Of a DNA stretch of 20,817 nucleotides, positions 1 to 7,510 are shown piece by piece. Source of the stretch: Isoetes engelmannii (taxonomy: Eukaryota; Streptophyta; Lycopodiopsida; Isoetales; Isoetaceae); contig JAANSK020276935.1 in assembly GCA_011763485.2 (NCBI GenBank), positions 1 to 20,817 of the forward strand. Reading direction: 5' to 3'. The stretch's first letter is position 1, and each line of letters opens with the position of its first letter. Under the pieces are notes generated by a model. The model saw only the letters and a program-made list of their open reading frames with translations, made no database searches and was not told where the DNA came from. Made by a program: the position numbers and the translations under genes.

Positions 1-203
1 CTGGTAATTATGCCCCTTCACCTACCGGGGAGTGATCTTTGGGCTTAGCAAAATGCAGCAGATTGCTGGCACGAATATGGGGGCCAAGCGCCCATTACTG
101 GAGCTACTAGCTCGTGCCCTTAATGGGCTTTTTTGTTTGTTTGTTTTTGTATTCCCTTTTCATTATTAATGCAATTTCAAGTTCTAGCTTTCAAAAAAAA
201 AAG
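1..203. other. Left edge, no gene recognised
   Basis: I see no supported coding region here. The stretch has small GC-rich self-complementary pieces, such as GCCC and GGGC separated by a few bases near 115-130. It ends in a short A-run (193-202) directly before the tandem duplication that starts at 204. It could be the end of a repeat that begins outside the window. Confidence 0.4.
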
Positions 204-701
204 GGAAGCACATGGATCAAATTCAGGAAATACTTATGAAATTTTGCACATCAAACAAAATTTGCGAACTCAAGAACTTTGAACATATCAATAACTCAGA
301 AACATTTAGGCAAATCTCGAAGGTAATCAAACTTCATAAAACTCCGAATGGAGTAAGGACAAGAAGGTCATGAAAGATCATATATCAAAGCAAATACTTA
401 ACATCAGGTAATTAGCAAACTGAATATATCAAAGGAAGCACATGGATCAAATTCAGGAAATACTTATAAAATTTTGCACATCAAATAAAATTTGCGAACT
501 CAAGAACTTTGAACAAATCAATAACCCATAAACACTTAGGCAAATCTCGAAGGTAATCAAACTTCATAAAACTCCAAATGGAGTAAGTACAAGAAGGTCA
601 TGAAAGATCATATATCAAGGCAAATACTTTAACATCAGGTAATCAGCAAACTGAAAGATCATATATCAAGGCAAATATATAACATCAGGTAATCAGCAAA
701 C
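204..701. repeat. 230-bp tandem duplication with a nested 50-bp repeat
   Basis: A unit beginning GGAAGCACATGGATCAAATT at 204 starts again at 434, giving a period of 230 bases and only scattered substitutions. The tail of the second copy is itself duplicated. The stretch 601-651 (TGAAAGATCATATATCAAGG and following) recurs as 652-701 with a few differences. The sequence is AT-rich with no convincing reading frame. I read it as a fairly recent local tandem duplication of non-coding DNA; its source element is not identifiable from the window. Confidence 0.93.
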
Positions 702-1153
702 TGAATCATAAAGGACCAAAGCTGCGGCAATGCAGGGCACACAAACTTTAGACGGATTGAGAATAGGAGGCAACCCAAAGCTCTCAAATCTCCGACACTT
801 CTTCGATCTACTGGGTGCCTTTTATAGCAATACAGGGGCGTGGCTTGATGATTGTGACTTGAAGCCCACTAGGCCAAGTTGTTGCAACTGTCAGAGACCC
901 CTGATCGGCAAATAACTGAATTCAGGTGTCAGGACAGCGACCTCTAACGACCTGTAATCGTGGCCCCGCCCGTGCTGCTGACCGTGTGCAAAATCGGGCC
1001 CAGGCGGAAAATCGGGAGCAACTTCAGAACGTCGTGCCGTGCTGCTTTCCGTGCCCCCGGTCGTGCCAAACTGCGTGTCGTGCCCAAAATTGGGTAGCCC
1101 TTCATATCATCGTGTTGGCTGTCCTTGGCACGCCCGCTCCCTTCATCTGCCAG
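702..1153. other. Non-coding stretch before the decayed gene
   Basis: Short frames exist on both strands but none resembles a protein. From about 940 to 1140 the base composition shifts to GC-rich, with repeated words such as CGTGCC, CGTGCTGCT and AAAATCGGG, suggesting a low-complexity or repeat-derived block. The stretch ends in a pyrimidine-rich run closed by CAG at 1151-1153, which could be the splice acceptor of the next exon-like block. Confidence 0.5.
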
Positions 1154-1421
1154 ATGTTGACCCAAAGGAGCTTGGGCCTTTGTATAACATTGACGAGGAG
1201 TCAATGTTAATAGTTGGGGTAACAGATTCGAAAGCAAAGTTGATTGCCATGAGCCACAATGTAGACAACGAGTACAGAATGAGCATGAGCTTCACGGATA
1301 AATCAAGTTCATGCACAAGGAGTACGAGATTTTTCGAGCAGAGCACCAGGGTGAGAAAGATATAAGGGAAGATCAGAGCCTATACCTCGCCTTAAGAAAC
1401 AATGTGCTACTGAGTGCTGCC
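1154..1421 (+). other. Exon-like block 1 of the methyltransferase relic (N-terminal, unknown domain)
   Basis: After a CAG at 1151-1153 the frame reads DVDPKELGPLYNIDEESML, then IVGVTDSKAKLIAMS and DNEYRMSMSFTDKS. Near 1305 the frame slips by one base and continues as KFMHKEYEIFRAEHQGEKD and SLYLALRNNVLLSAA up to a TGA at about 1420. Both halves have protein-like composition and join only if one base is restored, so this is a frameshifted exon. I do not recognise the domain. Assignment to the downstream gene rests on strand, spacing and similar decay, and is an inference. Confidence 0.5.
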
Positions 1422-1584
1422 TGACGTACTCTACAACTGATGCTAGACAAACCCTTGTAAAATATGATAACTATTTCCAGCTTGCTTTTACGCAATTTTC
1501 TAAATTTCAAGCGTTGTATTTTTCCATTGACTATGCGCACATAGGGTGTCCGAAGTAACACTCTTCTGTTGTTTTGGTTTCCAG

Positions 1585-2016
1585 GTCTGGGAACTTTAAG
1601 AAAAGAATTTGACATTTGTTGATGATACTTTGAAGAAGAAGGGGAAAAGGGTTGAAACTAAGCAGAGGAAAGTACAACTTGCTAAGCGTAAGGATATGGG
1701 CATCATGGCATGGTGGAAAATGCAGGGCCTCAAAATTAATGATAAAATCTGCGGGGTCTTGCAGAAGGTGGTGAATGGAGAGTTTACTATAAAGGAGATG
1801 CAAAACGAATTCAAGCAGTAAGTAAAGCTTTGTTTTGTTAGTGGAAGATTTTTCTTACTTACATCCTTCTTTGGCAGCCAAAAGGATTGTGTCATATGCC
1901 AGCAACAGCTGATGACCCATTTGAATTGTTATACTTGGGAGAAGGTACAACAGTTGTACTTGATCTGGTCCTTGGATGAAAGGATCAACCAATTTGCTTC
2001 AAACTTCACAAACTGG
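1585..2016 (+). other. Exon-like blocks 2 and 3 with a 60-bp intron
   Basis: Block 2 (1585-1817) reads as a lysine-rich segment, RKVQLAKRKDMGIMAWWKMQ, followed by VLQKVVNGEFTIKEMQNEFK. It ends at a good donor, GTAAGT at 1818. Splicing to the acceptor TTTGGCAG (ending 1877) keeps the frame open through CVICQQQLMTHLNCYTWEKV and QLYLIWSLDERINQFASNF, to a second donor GTACGT at 2017. That two exons join in frame across a canonical intron is good evidence for a real ancestral gene. The CxxC and the later Cys could belong to a small metal-binding site, but there are too few cysteines to claim one. Confidence 0.6.
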
Positions 2017-2100
2017 GTACGTTGTCTTTTTTGTTCTTTCCTCTTTTTACTATGCACGCAAAGCAAGAAGTCATGCTTACAATGTCATAATTTGGTGGTG

Positions 2101-2213
2101 CTATGTGCACATAGCCATGTGGTTGCGGGTTGTGCTATGTGCATATAGACATGTGCTTACGGTTGGCTATGCTCGCATAGCCACGTGGTTGTTGTTTTGC
2201 CATTCGCTCATAG
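2101..2213. repeat. Four degenerate 33-bp repeats in an intron
   Basis: The palindromes at 2101, 2135, 2167 and 2200 are spaced 34, 32 and 33 bases apart. Sequence after them is also related (GCCATGTGGTTG, GACATGTGCTTA, GCCACGTGGTTG). This is therefore a tandem array of about 33-bp units, each starting with the palindrome, inside the putative intron 2017-2290. Confidence 0.75.
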
Positions 2214-2290
2214 CGGTGTTACAATTTGTCCATGATTGCATCTTTGCTTGTACTGAGTTTGTTGACGAAATTAAGTGTACTACGTTACAG

Positions 2291-2715
2291 AAAAAGAAGG
2301 ACTCTGTGCCTCCAGAATTTTTTACTATGGTCAGACAAGCTAAGGAAGAGAGAGCTAAGTTGAAAAAGATTCAAGAAGCCGAGGAGGCCATAGTGCCCTA
2401 GAAGTTTGACATGTTCGGCCACAAATGCATGTATCAAGTTTACCAGGGAAACCGTGTGGAAAATGATAAATTTTTAAGCCTTGGTAATTACTGATTGTGC
2501 ATAGCAGGCATACCCTACGGGTTTAAGCTGCATGATAGGCGTGGTGATGACACTCCTTTTACCTATACTGAGCTCGATTCTTTCATAGAAAGGGTTGTCA
2601 AAATAAATACGGCACCCCTCTGGAGATTGTTGTGTTCCACTCCACAAATCAGGCTGGCATGGTAATTGCAACTTTGTGTGAACACTGCAATGCTAGCTAC
2701 GAGCCTGCCATCTGA
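2291..2715 (+). other. Exon-like block 4: coiled-coil linker and methyltransferase motif IV region
   Basis: Following an acceptor CAG at 2288-2290, the frame reads KKKDSVPPEFFTMVRQAKEE and a charged helix (AKLKKIQEAEEAIVP), then TAG at 2399. It continues in the same frame with KFDMFGHKCMYQVYQGNRVE, TGA at 2492, and LCIAGIPYGFKLHDRRGDD, FTYTELDSFIERVVK. IPYG preceded by Ala-Gly sits where the family has D-x-P-Y-G, the catalytic motif IV; the expected Asp codon is GGC (2507-2509). Near 2618 the frame slips, and the next strand reads LEIVVFHSTNQAGMVIATL, fitting the beta strand after motif IV. Two stops and one frameshift make it non-functional. Confidence 0.65.
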
Positions 2716-2866
2716 TTCATGGTTTTCTTGTATGACCATCTGTCAACATGTGTCAACCGAGTTGTTTTCTTTTTTTACAAGTTGAAAACTAATATTCGTG
2801 ATAATTTTGGGAGGGGATGCTCGTCTAGTCAATATATTTGAACAGATACACGTTGGCTATTGCAGT

Positions 2867-3013
2867 ATAGCTGGTCAATTAAGCATTTTGCACTACAATA
2901 CAGTTGGTATGGAAATGCGTAATGCCATCCTATGCCCCATATAGCTGGTCAAAGAAGCATTTTGCACTACAATACAGCTGAATGGAAATGCATAATGCCA
3001 TCCTATGTCCCGC
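2867..3013. repeat. 74-bp tandem duplication before the motif X/I exon
   Basis: A unit starting ATAGCTGGTCAA at 2867 is repeated from 2941, with the shared core AAGCATTTTGCACTACAATA and a shared end AATGCCATCCTATG. Copies differ at roughly ten positions. The second copy runs up to the putative acceptor CCGCAG before block 5, so the duplication sits at the 3' end of a likely intron. Confidence 0.88.
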
Positions 3014-3014
3014 A

Positions 3015-3533
3015 GCTACACAAAAGTTGAGAGACCCAGTTCACCAGGGCTGCATTGCCAGTTCTTATCAGAAGCCACAACGTTTAATAAACACTCCTGG
3101 AAATGTTTTTACAACCAGGAGATTGGGTAGTAGATGCTTTTTTAGGTACCGGTACAACCCTGGCATGTGCTTAAAGACGGGTCGTAATTGATGGCACTTG
3201 ATATTGAGAGTGATTCTGTTTTTTATAAAGTCCAGGATATGTTCTTTACAGAACTTGCCCGATGAGAACCAGGAACTTGGTTTGAAAGATGATGGTGAAG
3301 CAAAGGTAACCAGCTTGGATCCGCAGATGCCTGCTACTGGGAATGCCAATGATGCTGCAGAGTATGTCGAGCTTCTCCCAGAAAATGAAAAGAAAGTTGA
3401 AGAGGTGAATGCAGAATTAGATACAGATTAAGATCTACCTGATAACACTGCCAAACCTATTGTGCAGGAAGATGATTCTGAAGAGGAACTTGTTGAGAAG
3501 ACAGTTCCCTTAGATGTATAAAATGTTCTCTCT
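3015..3533 (+). other. Exon-like block 5: methyltransferase motifs X and I plus acidic linker
   Basis: After CCCGCAG (ending about 3014) the frame reads KLRDPVHQGCIASSYQKPQ, resembling the motif X region H/Y-x-Q-K-P. It then slips near 3092 to LLEMFLQPGDWVVDAFLGTG and TTLACA, the S-adenosylmethionine-binding motif I (F-x-G-x-G-T) at 3130-3159. After TAA at 3172 and another slip, MALDIESDSVFYKVQDMFF supplies the acidic end of strand 2. The frame then shifts once more into an acidic stretch (PDENQELGLKDDGEA, ENEKKVEEVNAELDTD, EDDSEEELVEKT) with TAA at 3429-3431 and 3519-3521, followed by a possible donor GTACGT at 3535. Confidence 0.68.
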
Positions 3534-4134
3534 GGTACGTTTAAATGAAAGTAAATTATTATTGATTTAGCTTGAAATTTCTCTAAGACATCTCTGTCTA
3601 TATGCACGCATAGAAAACTGATGTGTAAAAGGTAGGCTTGTACCAAAAAGCCTTTGTAACCTTGCGTGATGGTGAAATGATGTTTGTATTTTATTAAACT
3701 TCAAAAAGCTTTTTTGTGCTCGGACAAATGCGTTTTCGTCTCTATGCGCATAGGCTTTGTGCAATCTAGTTTTATTTTGTGTACTAAGAAAGTGAGGTGT
3801 TTGATCTTTGGTTTGACCTTTTTCGCTTGTCCTCCTCCAAAAACCGTTGTTTTACATGTGCATCCTTCATTTACTATCTCTTTTTTTCTTCGTATATGTC
3901 AAAAGTGCCAAATTTAGGGGTTTTTGGAAAGGGAATCTTTACTTTTACGCAATTGAGGTCATTAGTGTGTTCGCTCCGCCACCTTGTTATATGTCAGTAT
4001 TCCTATAAAAAAAGCCCTCATAATGATCAACATAGCCAATGCCACAATGCTTTCGTGGTCTGCCACAAGGGTTCTAGAGCTTAATCATATCTTAATCTTC
4101 ATGTCCTTAAATTATTGTTTGACTTTCTTTGAAG

Positions 4135-4304
4135 ATATGACATGTATTGTGGGATTCTATCCGACAAAACTATGGAAGTCTGGCATAAGTCGAACTTTTG
4201 AAGAGGCAACAAATAGTTTTAAGTCACGTGCCTCTTGTTCTTCGGTTTTTGCCAACAGAAAAAAGAGGCAAGAACGTAAGAGGATAGCTAAGAATGAACA
4301 ATAA
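4135..4304 (+). other. Exon-like block 6: basic C-terminal exon
   Basis: A TTTGAAG at 4128-4134 could be the last acceptor. The frame then stays open for 56 codons to TAA at 4302-4304. It reads VGFYPTKLWKSGISRTFEEA and ends in a strongly basic tail (NRKKRQERKRIAKNEQ) that looks like a nuclear localisation signal. Unlike the upstream blocks it has no internal break. Linking it to the methyltransferase relic is an inference from strand and position; the 600-base gap between 3535 and 4134 would be an intron. Confidence 0.4.
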
Positions 4305-4949
4305 TCTTCTATTTTGGACTATCAGGATTATGTTTGCAGGGTTTGCAGATTAGAGATCTGCAAGGTTGTCGCAAGATATTTGTCTCCTCAAATTAGTGTT
4401 CCGACAGGGCCATTGCCAAAAGCAGGGAGTTGGAAAACAGGAGTTATGCGCCGATGTATGAGTGGAAGAAACCGTTGATTACGTAAGGGAATCAACTTCC
4501 CTCTGCCCCGCCCAGCCCTCAAAATATTCCTTGGCAGAGCTGCCATCTTCGGCGGCGCACTTGTGGCTTCATTGCCCGTGCACCGCCTTAGTTGGCAGTG
4601 TCGTCTCATATATAAAAAAAAAAAAATAAAAAAAAAGAAAAAAAAATGCGAGGGAATTAGGATGAATAAAGGAGGAAAATAAATTTCTCTCCTAATGTAC
4701 CCCTCTTGCTAGAATTGTTAGCGCGAAATATTCATTGTGGACCATTGGGTTGTGTTTTAGTACACTATTTTAAAATATTGTTTTAAAAATCGAATAGAAT
4801 TGAATGGAATTGAGAAACAATGAGTAATATTGGATTAGTGGGATCGTGAAGTGGTTTAAAGATGGACGCATACTACCTTCTCCCTTACCTTTGTTCAAGA
4901 CCCTTTGAACAGTTAATAGGTTCAACATTAGCTAATGCTTCCTCTTAGG
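4305..4949. other. Intergenic block with an A-rich tract at 4613-4647
   Basis: From about 4400 to 4610 the sequence is GC-richer than its flanks and ends abruptly in a 35-base A-rich tract broken by single T or G. This is the look of a retroposed sequence with its tail, but no tRNA-like A and B boxes were recognised, so it is not called a SINE. From 4650 to 4949 the DNA is AT-rich with no supported gene. Confidence 0.45.
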
Positions 4950-5897
4950 CTAACTCGATTTACATGATGCTCGTATTAGACAGCAGGTGGCAGCAGGTTA
5001 TAAAGATTCTATGCGATGCAAAACAACTGTCACAGAGCAGAGCTTTACGACTGACGGACTGATTACACCAATTTGTTCAACGCATTGGTGGAGCCGGTTC
5101 TTCTATATGGAGTGGAACTATGGGTACTAGTGATATCATTCACTACTTGGGATGGCTTGGAATGGAGTACAGAAAGCCTTTTCGACCCGAGCACTTGAAG
5201 TCATGTCCACTTTCCCATATAACATTCTCTTACAAGAGATTGAGCTTCTGCCTCTTCAAAGAGCTGCTCTAGAGCGTCACGTCATATCTTGCCAGAAAGT
5301 GGTAAGCATGGGGTATTCACGCTTTCCAAATCTTGCCCACACAATGGCCATGGGTCCACAACACCTTAAGGTCTGTTGGAAGGAAAAATGAACGAACCAC
5401 CTGGTTCTCCAGATGGATTGTCCCGGAACAAGAGTGCATATAGGTGCATAAAAATGATGATCATGATCACAAACTGTATCTGGACACATGTTTCCAAAGT
5501 AAGCTTTGAGATAACAATGTTTTGGAGTTGGTAAAAACATTGCTTTACCAAAAGCAGATTAATCCTACACTTGTCAGGGGTTCACAGCTGTACCACTTAA
5601 CACATTTACCCATGAAAAAGCATAGAGTGATTGCCTCCATTGGCGTAGGAGCACACCAACTCAGAATCGAGACATGTAGATATGCCCGAGAAGAGCGAGA
5701 ATGGAGGATCTGTCAATGCTTCTACCTAGGAGTTATTGAAGATGAAGATCACACTCTTTAGCACTGCTATGGACACGCTACGAGGGGTTGGTCACACCTA
5801 ACCAACTGCTACATCTAATGGTGAACACACCTGCGGTAGGAGCATTGGCATCTTACATTCATGAAATATTGGACATGCGGGCTCAATTATGCCCCTG
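4950..5897 (+). mobile_element. LINE (non-LTR retrotransposon) ORF2 3' remnant
   Basis: The fragment covers the C-terminal end of a LINE ORF2 protein, the part after the reverse transcriptase core. Readable blocks are LFNALVEPVLLYGVELW (about 5075-5130), TWDGLE, then after a frame slip VQKAFSTRALEVMS, PYNILLQEIELLPLQRAALE (5140-5275). Later come YHLTHLPMKKHRVIASI (about 5590-5640) and the cysteine-histidine knuckle RICQCFYLGVIEDEDHTL followed by TAG and HC (5710-5769). The last block (GALASYIHEILDMRAQL) ends at TGA 5895. The same blocks occur in the minus-strand LINE at 11.2-11.4 kb (VLVEPILLYGVE, YQILLQEISFL), so both belong to one family. Frameshifts and stops show it is dead and 5'-truncated. 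Confidence 0.85.
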
Positions 5898-6110
5898 ATC
5901 GTCACACAGCCATATACAAATCTATAGTTTGTCAGCAAGCCTATTACTGTTAAGGTTTTTCCTTAAAAAACCCCTCGAGACTGGGTTTTTTAAATCCTAA
6001 GCGGTAATAAGCTGGCTGGTCCTTTGTTTCTTTGTTTGGGACCTATAGGCCATTTGGTCTTTGTGGACGTTCTAATTCAATGGATTCTATTGAAGTGCAG
6101 GAATGACTAT
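5898..6110 (+). mobile_element. Probable 3' UTR of the LINE remnant
   Basis: After the ORF2 stop the sequence carries GGTTTTTCCTTAAAAAACCC (5955 on) and GGGTTTTTTAAATCC, then a TTTGTTTGGGACC run. A closely similar pair of motifs occurs at 20110-20160. The position, just behind the ORF2 end on the same strand, suggests the LINE 3' UTR. The exact end and any target-site duplication were not found. Confidence 0.5.
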
Positions 6111-7172
6111 ATAGCTGTATATGCAAAGTTATCTACCCCTCCCAAAAAGAAGAAGAAGACTCCAAGGCTAGGGAAAGAAAAAAAGGTAAAGAAAAAGAAT
6201 TTAATATTTTTCACATCATACATCATCTAGTAAAGTTACCCACATAGCAAATGAATGCCATTATCATTGATAGCCTAATCTATTCACATTTGTTATGAAT
6301 TATGACATCTATGAGATGACAATAGAAGTCCAAGTTCAATGATTCAAGTGCAACATACATTTGCACAATCATTGGTCATGACTCATGAAGTACATGATGC
6401 CACTTCAAATCCACAAGATCCCTTTTGGCCAACCAAATCTAAAAGTAATAAGTCTATGACTTTGAATAATGTGCTCAATGACTTTTTCTTATTTACCCAT
6501 GTGAAATTTAACATCCCATCCAACATATCAACAAAATCTTGATGTCAAGACAAGATTCCTTTGTTCTTGATTGTACAAAAAATACCGCACACGAACAACA
6601 TCGATATGTGATATTGAAGAACGTGTAGAGGAAGAATTGTCAAGAATCGAATTGTAAGTGGGCCTTGGAGAAGGTACTGGCTTACACATTGGCAAATATA
6701 CTTTAGTTGACTAAGTATATTAGAAAATGCATTGTTTAAGTAGAAGTAACAACAATGTTCGCCGTACTCCTGTGATTAGTTTAGATTGGATGCAATTCAC
6801 CTTATATGCGTACCAGTTCATCATAGTTTCACGTCAGTCGATGTATCTAAATACATCTCCCACTATGTGGACGCCTGCTAGATGTGCAAGCTTCAACTAG
6901 AATGACAAGATTGGATCCTTGTTTGTGTCGATAGAGGTCAGTGGAAGAACGTTCACGTGTATCCAAAGGTTGTGATACAGTAAGTAATAATGTTGAGGCC
7001 TGTGCTTTGCCTTTGTAGGCTATAAAACTAAACTAAACTAAACTGACCTCCACTCTTATGTGGGGCATTTAGTGCACAAAGTTTAATGGTACTCAAATAT
7101 ATAGTGGGGAGTGAATGATATTCATGCATAACATTAAATAGTTCTAGAGGGCCTCGATTGTCTACAAGGTAA
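6111..7172. other. Gene-poor stretch
   Basis: No convincing coding region on either strand. It contains an A-rich patch (6138-6206), an imperfect hairpin with AATATACTT and AAGTATATT arms (6695-6721), and a simple repeat of four AAACT units (7025-7044). Frames of up to about 65 codons around 6340-6540 have no recognisable protein features. Confidence 0.5.
6695..6721. repeat. Short hairpin
   Basis: AATATACTTTAG and CTAAGTATATT are complementary around the loop TTGA, with one bulged base. It is isolated in non-coding DNA and has no U-tract or partner that would suggest a function. Confidence 0.6.
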
Positions 7173-7341
7173 GGTTATCGGAGTTTGCCTCGGATGATAA
7201 CAAAAAATGCGTGGCCTTGGCTATAAGTCCTCGACCAGAGCGTGGCCTCGGCTATAAGTTCTCGACCAGATATTTCTAGTCGAGGACTTATAGCCGAGGC
7301 CATGCAGTTTTGGTTATCAGACGAGTTGAAATCCGATAACC
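7173..7341. mobile_element. Foldback (MITE-like) palindrome with a duplicated 31-bp arm
   Basis: The outer arms are GGTTATCGGA (7173-7182) and TCCGATAACC (7332-7341). Complementarity continues inward through TGATAAC...TGC on the left and GCA...GTTATCA on the right. Inside, a 31-base unit (GCGTGGCCTCGGCTATAAGT and following) occurs twice in tandem, at 7209-7239 and 7240-7270, and once inverted at 7275-7305. The last two pair at 28 of 31 positions around a TATT loop. It has no coding capacity. The form fits a foldback or MITE-type DNA element; no clear target-site duplication was seen. Confidence 0.8.
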
Positions 7342-7409
7342 GCCTTCTTGGGCTTGTATGCGGGGCCCACGCGGAGACAAAAATGCTAACTTTTTTGTAT
7401 TCTAAAAAA

Positions 7410-7425
7410 GGGGGGGGGGGAGGGG
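7410..7425 (+). other. G-run (11 G, A, 4 G)
   Basis: An uninterrupted run of eleven G is followed by A and four more G. The run sits between the foldback element and the second palindrome. On the plus strand it could support a G-quadruplex, and it is a likely site of length polymorphism or sequencing error. Confidence 0.8.
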
Positions 7426-7510
7426 TATCAATACTCGTGTAGTACTGATAACTAATTATCAGTATTCTTCCAGTACTGTAACTAGTTATAAGCTTGTACC
7501 AGTATTGATA
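7426..7510. repeat. Nested palindrome with 10-bp outer inverted repeats
   Basis: TATCAATACT at 7426-7435 is the exact reverse complement of AGTATTGATA at 7501-7510. Inside, ACTGATAA and TTATCAGT (7444-7451 and 7456-7463) pair around CTAA. The related words AGTACTG, CAGTACTG and CCAGTATTG recur. This may be the remains of a small inverted-repeat element; relation to the neighbouring foldback element is not established. Confidence 0.72.

Larger units (their letters stand above)
1531..3753. repeat. Dispersed short palindromes, consensus CTATGYGCRCATAG
   Basis: Eight copies of a 12-14 base near-palindrome fall between or within the putative introns of the decayed gene: 1531-1544, 2050-2063, 2101-2114 (perfect), 2135-2148, 2167-2180, 2200-2213 (weaker), 3600-3613 and 3742-3753 (perfect 12-mer CTATGCGCATAG). 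I found no comparable cluster elsewhere in the window. They could form hairpins or be bound by a dimeric protein; the sequence alone does not decide. Confidence 0.75.
1154..4304 (+). pseudogene. Decayed intron-containing gene with a beta-class N6/N4 DNA methyltransferase domain
   Basis: Six exon-like blocks lie in order: 1154-1421, 1585-1817, 1878-2016, 2291-2715, 3015-3533 and 4135-4304. Several are bounded by plausible GT/AG sites, for example the 60-base intron 1818-1877 and the intron 2017-2290. The fourth and fifth blocks hold methyltransferase motifs in the beta-class order: IPYG (2510-2521), a strand read as EIVVFHSTNQAG, a QKPQRL...LLEMF helix, PGDWVVDAFLGTGTT (about 3115-3159), then ALDIES (3194-3211). 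The family transfers a methyl group from S-adenosylmethionine to the exocyclic amine of adenine or cytosine. In-frame stops (2399, 2492, 3172, 3429) and at least four frame breaks argue against function. The protein also has N-terminal exons I cannot assign, an acidic linker and a basic tail. A relation to the plant 4mC methyltransferases known from bryophytes is possible but unproven. Confidence 0.72.

Noticed and set aside
944-1237. 97-codon minus-strand frame
   Set aside because: It lies in GC-rich low-complexity DNA with no domain-like features and runs antisense to an exon-like block of the plus-strand relic.
2101-2213. CRISPR-like regularly spaced palindromic repeats
   Set aside because: Repeats are only about 14 bases, degenerate, and the spacers are related to each other. 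No cas genes are present and the setting is a eukaryotic intron.
1976-2401. 141-codon plus-strand ORF taken as one gene
   Set aside because: Its first 105 codons read through a likely intron that contains the palindromic repeats. Only the part after 2291 is exon-like.
5951-6020. LTR (Copia U5-like) end
   Set aside because: The GGTTTTTCC words recall Copia LTRs, but no TG...CA ends, primer-binding site or gag-pol was found, and it directly follows a LINE ORF2 end.
7025-7044. Interstitial telomere-like repeat
   Set aside because: The unit is AAACT, not the plant telomere unit TTTAGGG or its complement, and there are only four copies.
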